64,000 nt of DNA, taken from positions 1,683,501 through 1,747,500 of the forward strand of contig CANXME010002160.1 of NCBI GenBank assembly GCA_948144175.1, written 5' to 3'. How positions within the stretch are numbered: the stretch's first letter is position 1; the number at the start of each line of letters is the position of its first letter. Below the pieces are notes generated by a model. The model saw only the letters and a list, made by a program, of their open reading frames with translations. It ran no database searches and was not told the DNA's origin. This document shows, piece by piece, positions 50,271 to 60,633 of this stretch. A program made the translations under genes and the position numbers. Origin of the DNA: Closterium sp. NIES-65 (taxonomy: Eukaryota > Streptophyta > Zygnematophyceae > Desmidiales > Closteriaceae).

Positions 50271-51037
50271 TCTACGGCCACCCCCTTCAACCTCCCCAAA
50301 CTATCCCACCCCCATTTCACACACCCCCTACTGCACCCCTAGGGTCACTCACACCCCACCCCCTAGCACCACTCCGTCGACTCCCACACACCCACCCCCC
50401 TCAGCGGCAGCTGCAGCAGTGGGAGACGAAGGAGGAGGAGGAGCAGGTGACGGCTCACACACCCGCCACCCCTACACCCGTCACCCCCATACCCTGAGTG
50501 TGCGGTAAGCGACCTCAGGTGTTCGCGAATCGTGCACAAGTGTGCGGGAAGCGAACTCAGGTGTGCGGTAAGCAGACTCAGGTGTGTCGGGGAGGGGGGG
50601 GAGGGGGGGGGGAGGGCGACGCGTGGGTCGACGGGGACGAGCGCACAGGTCCCCGGGGGCAGCGCGCGGGTCGACGGGGCCGCCGCGAAGGGCGACGGGG
50701 ATCCGCGCGGGGGTTGACGGGGCCGCCGCGAAGGTCGACGGGGAGCCGCGGGCGGGTCGACGGGGCCGCCGCGAAGGGCGACGGGGAGCCGCGGGCGGGT
50801 CGACGGGGCCGCCGCGAAGGGCGACGGGGAGCCGCGCGAAGGTCGACGGGGACGAGCGCGCGGGTTGACGGAAACCGCCACGCGTCCCGAGCGAATGGCG
50901 GGCAGAAAACCGCCACGCGCCCCGAGCGCGTGGCGGGAAGAAAAAATGTACATCGCACGCCACGGGGCGCACGACAGACAGTAGGGCAGCGAAAGCGGGC
51001 GGGCCCACAGGCCAGGAGCGACACTGCTCTGATAGCA

Positions 51038-51214
51038 TGTCAAAATAGTAGGTATAATGAGGAGCCATAGCTAGGGTTTACCTAGCTAGGCAAGAGAGAG
51101 TTAGGCAAAAGAGAGGATTGCACTAGCAAGAATGAGGATACAAATAGCAAACCCTAAAAGGGTTGTACTCGCTATAGAGCACCCCACTACAGGCTATAGC
51201 ATAATATTCTAACA
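51038..51214 (-). repeat. Small element 5' LTR
   Basis: 177 bp; primer-binding site TGCTATCAGAGC adjoins it at 51026-51037. Confidence 0.92.
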
Positions 51215-52264
51215 GCCAGACCAGTTACTCGGATTGGTCTGGCGAGGGCGAGATCGGGACTTGTATTGATCCTCTAAGTGCCCGAAGTTTCTGCAGTAGA
51301 GGCGCCAGGGCCGTCGCTCTTCGGTGTTGTCGGCGTAGAAGGCGAGCCGTTCACGTTCTCATCGTGGCGCTGGTCGCTGCTGATCCATATCGCGTTGTTC
51401 TACGAGAAGGGCGGCACAAAGGGCGGCCTCCGAGATGACCTTCTGCTGCCGGAGAAGCGCCTTGCAGGGCCGCCACTCTGGGCCGAGCCCTTGAAGCACG
51501 ATGTTGACAAAAATATCCTCTGATATCGAGCTTCCCAACTTCGCGATTTGATCGCGAAGACTCCGACAGTGATTAATGTAACGGTTGGCCTTCTCCCCTG
51601 GGGCCATTTTAGTCTCCAGCTGGAGTAGCCGGCTCAAAGAAACCGAGTCCTTCGGCTGGTACACGCCGTTCAGGTGGCGCCAAGCGTCGAGGGCTGGAGC
51701 GGGCGAGGTTTTGTACGAACAAATGTTCAACTTCTCCGCCGGCGACATGTTGCGCAGAAGAATACCATACGCCATCAATGACTCGTTGTAGTACCTTGCC
51801 TTGGCATCGTCGGTATCTTCGGCAAGCTCCGTGTAACTCCCGTCAAAATAGTGAAAAATCTGAGCGTTCTGCAGCAGGAGCTCCAGCTCGAAGCTCCAGG
51901 TATAGAAGTCTCGGCCGTCAAAACACACACTTGTCTTTATCTTTGATATGCTGAGAAACCTTGATTGCACAGAGAGAATTGCCTCTTCACTGGGACGAGG
52001 AGTCTTGGGGGTTGAGCCATTTGTGTCGAGGGAGAAAGTGTGCGGGGCGGCATCCTGGCCGTTTGGGATCGATTGGGTAGGTTGCGAGGAGGTTCCTGCA
52101 TCGCCGTTCCGCAATGTCTGGAGCCCTTGCTCCAGGCTGGTGAGTCACTAAAGTAATTGTGCAAGGACTTCAGTCCCGATCGTCGTTGTTTCCTCGCTTG
52201 TCGCAGCTGGGTTGATTTGCGCTTCAGCCGTCAGATTTGTTTGACCACCGGATCCTCCGGCCAT
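51215..52264 (-). pseudogene. Element C gag
   Basis: ATG at 52264 (MAGGSGGQTNL); TAG and TGA at about 52145-52150 interrupt it. A 251-codon frame (52114-51359) has the plant copia gag domain: TSVCFDGRDFYTWSFELELLLQNAQ, YNESLMAYGILLRNMSPAEKLNI, ALDAWRHLNGVYQPKDSVSLSRLLQLETK, ANRYINHCRSLRDQIAKLG and VNIVLQGLGPEWRPCKALL. This domain (UBN2/Retrotran_gag_2) makes the particle shell. Downstream, YCRNFGHLEDQ at about 51280 looks like a decayed zinc knuckle. The small element interrupts it at 51214. Confidence 0.85.
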
Positions 52265-52345
52265 TCTCACACGTGATCGTGTGCCGGACGCCACTTTCCG
52301 AGTGTCGCAAATTTCGGAGATGGCAGTGCAAAGGATCCCCGAGTC

Positions 52346-53051
52346 CCTCTGATACCATGTTGCGATTAGAAGGTGATCGCTCCTAGGATCTCCTCTTCGG
52401 AAGGTTCGCACACAGCTAGATAGTGTTGGTGGGCCCTTGACCTCAATAGCAGAGTGAATGTAAAATGCTTGATGATGAGTACAAGGGAATTCGAATCGAC
52501 CTAGCTAGCCATGTACTCTAAGGGGTACATTCTCTTATTCAAATTCATTCCCAGCCATGCAACGCATATAGTTACGAAACTGTTCACGCCTAATTCCTCT
52601 TGCCTGCAACTGCTCGATGCCGTCTGCTCCGACAGTTCCGATCCACCCTAACCGTCTGACGCTTCGAGTCAACTCTGACCCTTCACATTCATTATCGATA
52701 CTGCGTGCTTCCTTAGCTGTGGTTTGGAGTGCATAGAGACGTCTTCGTCCATTGCCATTCGTAACACTTATCATCTTATTTCTTTTCAACTTTATTATAA
52801 ACAATGTCCTTACAATACATCACTGTCTTCTTTCACCTGTCTTCTCCTCTTTATCTATTGTCAAATCATATTTGTGCTTGCTAAGCTATCCTGGGGTACA
52901 CCATAAGGGGTACAACCCCAATTAGGTTCAGGACTTGTATCTCATCTCAACCCAGTCCAAAAATTCCTCTCGTTCTAGTTCTCACATCTATTCCTTGGTT
53001 ATATCATCGGTCGTTGTAAGTGTGGTTCCGCGAACCACCCTAACATTAACA
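52346..53051 (-). repeat. Element C primer-binding site and probable 5' LTR
   Basis: TGGTATCAGAGG (52346-52357) adjoins TGTTGCGATTAG at 52358, the end of an LTR. Its far end is not certain: CCTAACA at 53045 or TTAACA at 53051 would give TGTTA starts. The solo LTR 52859-52986 lies inside. No partner LTR survives for comparison. No gene is seen in 52265-53050. Confidence 0.45.
52859..52986 (+). repeat. Solo LTR of the R1-R5 family
   Basis: 128 bp, TGTCAAATCATATTTG to CTAGTTCTCACA. It contains a diverged family core (GGGGTACACCATAAGGGGTA, CAACCCCAATTAGG). Perfect duplication TCTAT on both sides (52854-52858, 52987-52991). It remains when the two LTRs of an element recombine and delete the interior. 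Confidence 0.85.
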
Positions 53052-53065
53052 TAGCGTGATACGTA

Positions 53066-53165
53066 TGTGAGAAAATGAACGAATGAGTAGAATGAGGGCA
53101 TGCAATTGGGATATGTAGAAAGTAATACCCCCTAGAGCACAATTCAATCTAGCCTACAAGAACAT
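53066..53165 (-). repeat. Possible degenerate family LTR
   Basis: TGTGAGAAAATGAACGAATGAG followed by TAATACCCCCTAGAGC and CTAGCCTACAAGAACA resembles the R4/R5 LTR order, with low identity and no clear end or duplication. Confidence 0.3.
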
Positions 53166-53182
53166 GTGCACGCAAATATACT

Positions 53183-53190
53183 ATAAATAT
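53183..53190 (+). promoter_or_regulatory. TATA-like sequence upstream of the LRR gene
   Basis: TATAAATA about 400 bp upstream of the ATG at 53589. It is the best TATA-like match in 53170-53588; that stretch holds no other recognised feature. Confidence 0.25.
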
Positions 53191-53588
53191 AGCCTACTTT
53201 GATATGAACGCCCTCGTTAGCACAAGTTGCGAAAATGACAATCCGTTATCTTTTAAAGAGGCTGCACCCAAAACAGACTAGGAGGGTGCCTAGAAAACCT
53301 TGAGAATGTGCGCCACCACTTAACATTTCACTACAAGCCAAATTAGTCTCTTGATGGTTTTAAAAAGAGTTTAAGAAATTAGACAAATTGGAGTCCCCCG
53401 TTCAAACCAGTCGTGCTTTGGGGCTCCACCCAGCGCGTATTTCTGCCGCTTCAAATAAACAACCTTTCGTACGCGCTATTGTGGGTATTCTGAGTAAAGG
53501 ATGTGCCGCCGTGTATGTTTGGTTTCTCCGTACGGAGGACGTACTTGTTTCTTTGCAAAGCCTCGTTCCTCTCTTTTTGGTTGTCGTC

Positions 53589-54424
53589 ATGGCACGAAAC
53601 TCGACGTTCGTCCCTCTCTACTTTGTTTGTCGCGTGCTGGCCGTCGTCATGCTTTTCGCGTTCGCCGCTGCAAGTAGTGCCTACCGTGTGGCGGATGGTC
53701 GGCGACAGCGTATCGGACGAGCGGCCCTTTCCGAGATGCGTCGCCCACCTTCGACGAGTCGTCGCCCGCGCCAGGTGGCTGCGACCGCAACGCCGAGTCA
53801 GGCGCGCATCAAGCTCCAACCATCGCAGTGTAAGTTTATTCTTTTGTCCACGAGTCATCGTTGTGGTTAGCTAGTGGAAACACAGTATAGCCGTGTCAAG
53901 CAAAAGGCGACGTTATCATAAGGCTTGTGGTGGCAGAAAGAGTAATTATGTTATCATTATGTTACAGATTCAACCTCTTGCAGGCGCGGGTATTCCCTAT
54001 TTTAAATGTCAACCAGTTTGCGTTTTGGGATTGAGCGGGGATACGATCATCAGGTCCTGTAGAAAATTGGATTAGGGGAAAACTAATTCATGATTCAAAT
54101 TATGCATGATTCTACTAATGTGCAGTTGCTACACCATTCAGCCAGGGCTACGTAAGTACGTTGAGAAGCGGTCCATTCGACATCGTGGGCGGAGTTGCTT
54201 GGCTTGATCCATTTCGAACGAGTCATGATAGTCTTCCCTTTCTTCCTGCTTTTCCGCCCCCCAGTGAAAGCGCTTGTGGCCCTGGACAACGCGGAGTTTC
54301 TCTGGGGAGGCAGCGCTTCAAACGTTTTCTGTGACGAGTGGAACAGCATGTTTACCGACACTGGCTATCATGGCGCCGGAGGTTGGGACATGAAGTGTGA
54401 CCCACACGGCATGGTTACCGACCT
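53589..54424 (+). CDS. Host LRR-type gene, 5' exons only
   Basis: Proposed exons 53589-53829 and 54265-54424. The first ATG in frame opens MARNSTFVPLYFVCRVL, and residues 16-31 are a hydrophobic stretch ending ASSA, a signal peptide likely cleaved after residue 31. A basic, low-complexity region follows. The donor GTAAGT (53830) and acceptor CCCCCCAG (54261-54264) join in frame to KALVALDNAEFLW...CDEWNSMF...GGWDMKCDPHGMVTDL. That resembles the LRR N-terminal cap of plant receptor-like proteins and kinases (ALxxL, W, C, WxxxxCD, GxVTxL). After VTD the sequence reads CT-GTGAGC, a donor, or else an in-frame TGA at 54426-54428. No LRR or kinase exons follow in the window. The gene is either truncated by element D or has a very long element-filled intron. 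Confidence 0.55.
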
Positions 54425-54755
54425 GTGAGCTCTGTGATGAGATGTGCGCTTTGGAAAAGGAGTAGCGGGTGCAGGGGGGACGGAGAAAGTGAGGTTGGAT
54501 CGGGGAAGAGGAGGGCAGTATACCATGCATGGATGATGGAAGAGAGGCTACTAACGTACTTGCTTTCCATACCAGTGCAACTCGCACTAATCAAGCTGCT
54601 GCAGCAATGAAATCGTACAGCCCCCTCTTTTGTTGTTGTTGTGTTCTCTCTGTTTTTTTGTTTTTTTGTTTCTTCGGTTTTCTTGTTGTTTTTGCACTGC
54701 AAAACTCGTATGATCCGTGTAGGCGTGTGGACTTCCCCGATTCCTATTTTGAATT
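54425..54755. other. Putative intron sequence, T-rich
   Basis: Follows the putative donor at 54425. It has a T-rich stretch (54628-54690, TGTTTTTTTG type) and no recognised exon or element before element D begins. Confidence 0.4.
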
Positions 54756-55555
54756 TGGATAAGCAGGAGTCGTGCGGGAAGCCATCAGCGCCCCATTGAA
54801 GCCCCGCACGTGCTTGATGGAGCCACTCGGCTGCAGGTCGACGAAGACTTCCTTCGTCCCCATCAGGTGATGGGAGCAGCCGCTGTCGAGCAGGACCACC
54901 GCTGGGTTCGCCTGCACAGCTGCTGCTACTGCCTGCAAGTCCTCTCTGGCCTCCGGCACCAGCGAGACGGTCGGCTCCACGACGCCGACCAGCGAGCACG
55001 ACGCCGTCTTATCATCCCGCCCCTTTCCGCCTGCAGAGGAGTCGGCGTCCTTCGCCGAAGTCGACGTAGTCGACTGCTTCTCCTTGCGCGGCTTGTTTCC
55101 TCCTCGACGAGGACGACGACTGCCAGACCTCCCGCGGCCTCCCTTGGCATCGTCGTCGTCGGAGTCACTGTGGTCGGGGCACTCGTAGGAGAGGTGGTCG
55201 GGGTCGCCGCACAACCAGCACTCCCGTCGTCGACCTCCTCCTCCTCGACCGCTGTCCTTGGTCGACTTCTTCTTGTCGACCTCCTTGGCCGACTTCCAGC
55301 CACCGCTACCGCTACCGCCAGAGTGTCCGCGCTGCCCCGGTCGACCTCCTTGCTTCATCAGGGAGACAAAGTTGGCCTGCGCCAACAGCTCCTAGGATCG
55401 CTCGGCCTCCTGCATCGCCTCGTCCTGCAGGATATACGAGGTCAGGTTATCCTCGTTGAGCGTCATCCTCGTGCTCGGCGCCATTGACAACCGCTTCAGG
55501 AGGTTGTAGCTGCTCGAGAGTCCCAGCATAACGTGGGTGACGTACGACGCCATCG
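54756..55555 (-). pseudogene. Element D gag-protease fragment, inverted
   Basis: Sense on the minus strand: gag end THVMLGLSSSYNLLKRLSM, MTLNEDNLTSYILQDEAMQEAERS, TAG near 55392, AQANFVSLMKQGGRPGQRG, the CCHC knuckle CWLCGDPDHLSYEC, a basic/acidic spacer, then protease LLDSGCSHHLMGTKEVFVDLQPSGSIKHVRGFNGAL. It ends near 54770. The protease segment is present again in opposite orientation at 55580-55720, so this fragment faces the pol part head to head. Confidence 0.85.
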
Positions 55556-57429
55556 AGGCCGGGGAGGACTTCCAGGCAATGGCGGCAGCTGTGCAGGCGA
55601 ACGCGGTGGTGGGCCTGCTCGGCACCGGCTGCTCCCATCACCTGATGGGGACGAAGAAAGTCTTCGTCGACCTGCAGCCGAGCGGCTCCATCAAGCACGT
55701 GCGCGGATTCAATGGGGCGCTGCAGGACGTCCAGGGCCACGGCACCGTCGCCCTGCAAGGGGAGGCCCGGAAGCATGTGCGCATCCCCAACGTGCTGTAC
55801 GTCCCGGGTGTGCGGGCAAACCTGCTGTCGTCCGGCCAGCTAAAGGAGCATGGCGTGAAGCTGCAAGAGGACAGCGACAGGATGCTGCTCGTCTCGGCAG
55901 CAGGAGAGGTCCTCGGTCGGGCGACGTACTCCGGGCGTATCCTCTGCACCGACCTGCGTCTCTGCTCTACGAGATCGACGTCACCCACGCCGGAGGTTGT
56001 GGCCCTACGGGCGATCGTCTCAAAGACGAAGTCGACGCCGGACATTATGCATGCGAGGCTTGCACACGTCGGCATGGACACCATACGGAGCTCGGCGAAG
56101 CACGGGGTCGCTACTGGGCTAGAACTCAAGTCGGCGACGGGCGCCGACTCACCGTGTGTCTCGTGCGTTGGCGGGAAGCTGGCTCGGCACACCTTCCCGG
56201 ACCAAGGCTCCGACGCCGATGATGTGCTGGCCGTCGTGCACATCGACCTGTGCGGGCCAATCTGCGTGTCTGCCAAGGACGGCAGCTTGTACTTCTTGCT
56301 GCTCAAGGACCGCAAGACCCGCTACGTGTGGGTGAGGCCGGTCGCCAAGAAGTCGGATGTGCTGCTGGAGATCCAGAAGTGGCTGGTGTTGGTGGAGAGG
56401 CAGACGAAGAAGTCGGTGCTGATGCTTCGCTCTGACCGAGGAGGGGAGTTCCTCGGGAAGAAGTTCACAGACTTCGTGGACGGCCTGAGGATCGTCCACG
56501 ACCTTACCTGCCCGTACACCTCGCAGCAGAACGGCATGGCGGAGCGGGAGATGAGGACGGTGGTGGAGTTGGTGCAGACGATGTTGCTGCACATGGGCGT
56601 GCAGCACCACTGGTGGCACCTCGCTCTGCGGCAGGTAGTCTGGGTCCGCAACTGCCTTGAGAGGTCCACGTTGCCGTCAGGAACGACGCCGTACCAGCTG
56701 CTGGCCGGGCAGAAGCCCGACTTGTCGCTGGCGCGGGTGTGGGGCTGCATGGCGCAGTTCCTCGTCCCCAAGCAGCAGCGTGGTGGGAAGCTAAAGCCGA
56801 AGGCCAGGTGGGGCCTTCACATCGGCGTGTCGGCGGAGAGCAAGGGGTGGGAGCTCCTCGACATCGCCGACAACCGGGTGGTCACCACGTCGGACGTGGT
56901 GTTCTACGAGGATCTGTCCCTGGCCGAGTGGAAGTCGGAGCATGGGCCGGTGTCAGGACGGACGCTGACCACCCCACCGACCAACACCTCGACAGCAACG
57001 CTGCCTCTACTCACCGAGGTCGGTGAGCTTGCTGCTGAGGACGTCGAGGACGTCCGTCCTTCTTCCCCTCCCTCTACGACCCTTGCCCCTCTGCTTCTGG
57101 CCACCCTGCGCGGGCTGACCTCGGTGTCGGCCTCCGGCGATGAGGGGAGTCGTGGGACGTCGCCTTCGGTGCCGACCAAGGGCATCGCCGGTGGCCGACG
57201 TGACGAGCGGCAAGTCGACTTGATAGGGGAGGAGCAAGTCGAGGAGAAGAAGCTGACAAGGGAGAAGGCACCGGTGACGCCGACCACGGAGCAGTCGGCA
57301 ACCAGGCAGTCGGCAGAGGAGCTGACTACAAGGGAGAGGTCGGCCAGGAAGTCGACCAAGGTGCATCAGGACGATGAGGGCAGCGAAGCCGGTGACGAAG
57401 GGGAGAAGTACCCGACAGCGATGTGGTAG
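55545..57429 (+). pseudogene. Element D protease, integrase
   Basis: A 630-codon frame: protease LLGTGCSHHLMGTKKVFVDL (the catalytic Asp-Ser-Gly is Gly-Thr-Gly, so inactive), NVLYVPGVRANLLSSGQL, pre-integrase MHARLAHVGMDTIRSS with CVSCVGGK, and integrase VVHIDLCGP (Asp), LRSDRGGEF (Asp), TSQQNGMAERE (Glu). Next come VWGCMAQFLVPKQQRGGKL, KARWGLHIGVS, and an acidic/Ser/Thr-rich linker. It ends at TAG 57427-57429; the coding sense continues in another frame. Confidence 0.88.
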
Positions 57430-59209
57430 AGGTTCGGCCTGAACCCCGGAAGTCAGGCCGACTTCGGAGGCCACCCGAATTCTTCGTCCCCGCTGCCTTC
57501 ACCACGGTGTACGACGTGGATGACGACGACCTGGGTATGACGACGCCGAGGAGGATGAGGAGTTTCCGGAGCTCGACCCCGACTTGCATGCCGACCTCGC
57601 GCACCGTTGGGACATCTCGACGATGACGGTGAAGGAGGCGTTGGCGAGCTGGAAGGGCCCGGCGGTGAAGGCCGCCATGGAGGAGGAGATCCGCAGCCTC
57701 ATCAACATGGGCACTTGGGAGCTGGTCGAACGCCCGCCGGGGGTCAACATCATGAAAAACCGGTGGGTGTTGACGGTGAAGTACCACGTCGACGACACCG
57801 TCGAGCGCGAGAAGGCGAGGCCGGTCGTAAAGGGCTTCACGCAGGTGTACGGCGCCGACTACGACGAGACGTTCGCGCCGGTGGGCAGCTACGTCACGCT
57901 GAGGATCTTCCTCAGCATCGTCGTCCTCGTCAACCTCAACCTAATGCAGCTCGACATGAAGAACGCCTTTTTGCAGAGCGAGCTCGACCGGGTGCTCTAC
58001 ATGTCCAATCCAGACTACTTCATCGACGGAACCGGCCGGGTCTACAAGATGCTGAAGAGCCTGTACGAGCTGAAGCAGTCGCCGCAACTGTGGTACTTGG
58101 CGCTCAACGATGTGCTGGTCGGCGCTGGGTGGAAGAAGAGCCAGGTCGACGAGGCTCTGTACTTCAAGGTCGGCGACGACGGAGTGGCCTGCTTGGTGCT
58201 GGTCTACGTCGATGACCTGCTCGCCGCCAGCAGCAGCACCGAGATGCTGAAGGAGCTGAAGGAGTTGCTGGAGTCCGCCTTCGAGCTGCGTGAGATCTCG
58301 CCGGTGCAGAAGTACCTCAGGCTGGAGATCGTCCGCCACAGGTCGGCGGGGAAGCTGTGGCTGCACCAGTAGGGCTACGCCGACAAGCTGCGTAGGCGCT
58401 TCATCGACGAGGAGCAGACCGGACGCACCCCGAAGACACCGGTCTCGGTCGACGCCTATGCCGAGCTCACCTTCGACGACGAGGAGGCACAGGAGCGACA
58501 GGAGGAGGAGTACCGGCAGAAGGTCGGCTCGCTGCAGTTCGCGGCGACGACGACGAGGCCGGACATTGCCTTTGCCTGCAGCAAGCTGGGGAGCGGCCTC
58601 ACGGTGAGGAGCGACCAGCACTGGCGCGAGGTCGACCGCTACCTCGCCTACCTCGCCAACACGCGTGACACCGCCCTGGAGTTCGGCGGTGGACCTGAGT
58701 CGCTGGAGCTGGTCGGCTACGTGGACGCCAACGACACCGGTGAAAAGCAGAACAGGACGAGCACTGGTGGCTACGTGTTCGTCTACGAAGGGGCCGCAGT
58801 CTCCTGGTCGAGCCAGCGCATCAAGTGCACGACGTTGTCGTTGACCGAGTCGGAGTACGTGGCGGCCACCGAAGCCGGCAAGGAAGGACGCCGACTTCGC
58901 TTCCTCCTTGCAGAATTCCGACAGTTGGATGCCGGGAAGCCGACTGTCCTTCGGGTGGACAACAAGTCGACCATCACGGTCGCCGAGGGCATGGGGTTGA
59001 CGGGCAACCTCAAGCACATGGAGCGGCGTCAGGCCTGGCTGCAGCACATGGTGAAGCGCAGGAAGTTCTCGCTGAGGTACATCCCAACCGCTGAGCAGGC
59101 GGCCGACTTCATGACGAAGGCGCTGCACTATCCGGCCTTCAACCGGTGCTCTGTCGCCATCGGCCTGGTGCGGCTGGCTGACGTGGGCAATGAAGCTGAC
59201 GACGTGTAG
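57423..59209 (+). pseudogene. Element D RT and RNase H
   Basis: Two frame changes (near 57423 and 57536) lead into RT: VKEALASWKGPAVKAAMEEEI, NRWVLTVKY, KGFTQVYGADYDETFAPV, LDMKNAFLQSELD, LVLVYVDDLLAAS (active site about 58205). TAG at 58370-58372 interrupts LHQ*GYADKL. RNase H follows (GYVDANDTGE, LTESEYVAATEAG, LRVDNKSTITVAEG) and ends with AADFMTKAL and TAG at 59207-59209. All RT and RNase H catalytic acids are visible, so the RT-RNase H half is separated from function only by a stop and the shifts. Confidence 0.88.
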
Positions 59210-60546
59210 CAGTAGGTGCCATGCCCTCTTGCATGGCTGGTGCGGTGGGCGACGTGCTGTGTGTTGGGTGCACGTCGACGAGCTATTCTCCGAGGAGCAT
59301 TGCCGTGAAGGTTGGGGGCCCAAGCGTGAACGCGGCAGGGGAGTGTCAACGGGAGTTGTGTGTTGGCCCCGTCCTCGCTTGGGCGGAGCCGACTTCGTGG
59401 TCGGGTGTGAGGGGAGCAGCCGACCTGCAGCACTGGGCGAGCTGGTTGACGAGGAGGTCGACCTGCACGGGGGCCACTGCACGGGCGCCAACATCAGGGT
59501 GGCGACGACTTCAGGGAGGTCGACCTGGGAAGTCGACCTGCGGAGGGCGTCAACTTGGTGACGCCAACTTGGGGCAGCCGACTTGGGTGGTCAGCTCACA
59601 GGCTTGCTGTTCGAGTTGGTGGTAGGTCGACCAGGCGTGATGTCGACCTGGTGGTCGACGGAGGAGGGGCCAACGTGGACCACGACTCAGGACGATGAGC
59701 AGCTGGGCGTCGAGTAGCAGGGCGTCAACTTGGTGACGCCGACTTTGGGTAGCCGACTTGGGTGGTCGGCTGACCACTGCGCTGATCGACATGGAGCTGG
59801 TCGACCAAGTCGTGCTGGAACGCGGTCGACCATGCTGCATTGGCAATCGACCGAACTGAATGCTAGCTCTGATGTTGTCTTGCCATGCCAACTTCTTTGT
59901 ACCATTGTTGTCAACTTTCTCTGGTGAAACTCTTGCCAACTTGCCCCGTGAACTAGCAAGCAGTATCTGCACTAGGAAAACAACTAAGGACCAACGAACG
60001 CAGAGATCACACGAGCACCCGTGCCTAGTGTTGATTGTGTAGGTGGTTGTGGTATTTTCTATTTTGCTCTAGCTGGTTGTGGGCTAAGGGTTTGGGCAAA
60101 ATGTGGTGGTTAGACTTGTTGCAGGCTGGTATTGATCTCGCACCCAACAAGCACCAACAAACCTTTGCTATTCACTACAACACCTCTGGTGTTGCTAGTT
60201 TAGCACTTTGGTTTGTTGGGGATTGTTGTAGGGCGAGGGTTGGGTTGGTAGGGTTTGAACAACTGGTCACTTTTCAGATCTGACCTCTTGCTAAAGCCAC
60301 TTTCTTGAACTAATCCATGGCTGCCTAGTAGTTCCGCCAGGATACACCATCGCACTTAGATCGCGATAGCGATCGGCCTAGATCTTTGTTGAAAGCGTGC
60401 GTTACCATTCTGGAAAGTAGAGATCAAGACCTTTCTAACGCGTACCTGTTCATAGTTTAAGGTTACGTGAGCTGCAGGCAATGTTCCGTCGAAGTCGGCG
60501 GACTTAATCTCTTGTACGCTCTCCAGATTCGCTCGCTTTCCATCAG
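59210..60546 (+). other. Element D 3' end and element E 5' LTR region
   Basis: After RNase H of D, GGCAGGGGAGTG looks like a purine tract, and TGTCAACGGGAG at 59344 may start its 3' LTR; the end is not recognisable. The stretch 59380-59830 is rich in GTCGACC-type repeats. The 5' LTR of E must end at CA 60545, just before the primer site. A TGTTGGGGATTG at 60214 is one possible start. No gene is supported; the open frames are short and repeat-derived. Confidence 0.4.
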
Positions 60547-60558
60547 TGGTATCAGAGC
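60547..60558 (+). other. Element E primer-binding site
   Basis: Exact TGGTATCAGAGC, the plant initiator-Met tRNA complement, one base after a terminal CA. It marks the start of the internal part of copia element E, which runs past the window end. Confidence 0.85.
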
Positions 60559-60633
60559 TGGTTAGGCCTGCGACATTCCCTCTTTTCATCATATTTCGAA
60601 TTGGTTGAAGGACCTCCAGATCTAGGGTTGGTC

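Larger units (their letters stand above)
49654..51214 (-). mobile_element. Small non-autonomous LTR element (TRIM/LARD-like)
   Basis: 1561 bp. LTRs 49654-49830 and 51038-51214 (177 bp, five differences) with perfect duplication GCCAG (49649-49653, 51215-51219). The primer-binding site is TGCTATCAGAGC (51026-51037) and the purine tract TATGGGGGTG. The internal 1.2 kb has no gag, protease, RT or integrase. The last part before the 3' LTR (49831-49930) matches the R1-R5 3' untranslated block, and the LTR core (GGTTGTACTCGCTATAGAGC, ACCCCACTACAGGCT) is related to theirs. It is therefore probably copied by the machinery of that family. Confidence 0.92.
46105..53051 (-). mobile_element. Copia element C, decayed
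   Basis: A separate copia family on the minus strand. It has a primer-binding site (52346-52357), gag (52264-51215), gag end/protease (49653-48756), integrase and the start of RT (48184-46121). The RT is cut off at its N-terminal third, and the 3' half is missing where the element meets B0 near 46105-46120. The TRIM-like element is inserted in its gag, and the solo LTR in its probable 5' LTR. Confidence 0.8.

Noticed and set aside
49994..50320. 108-codon frame with PVAREPVA repeats as a gene of the small element
   Set aside because: Derived from 24-bp tandem repeats, without any other sign of coding.
53388..53588. Upstream extension of the LRR gene frame
   Set aside because: The frame is open but has no ATG before 53589, and the signal peptide starts correctly at 53589.
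54628..54690. T-rich stretch as a SINE or LINE poly(A) end
   Set aside because: No adjacent element body or target duplication could be found; probably intron sequence.
57941..59494. 517-codon minus-strand open frame
   Set aside because: Antisense shadow of the element D RT-RNase H frame, which has clear motifs.
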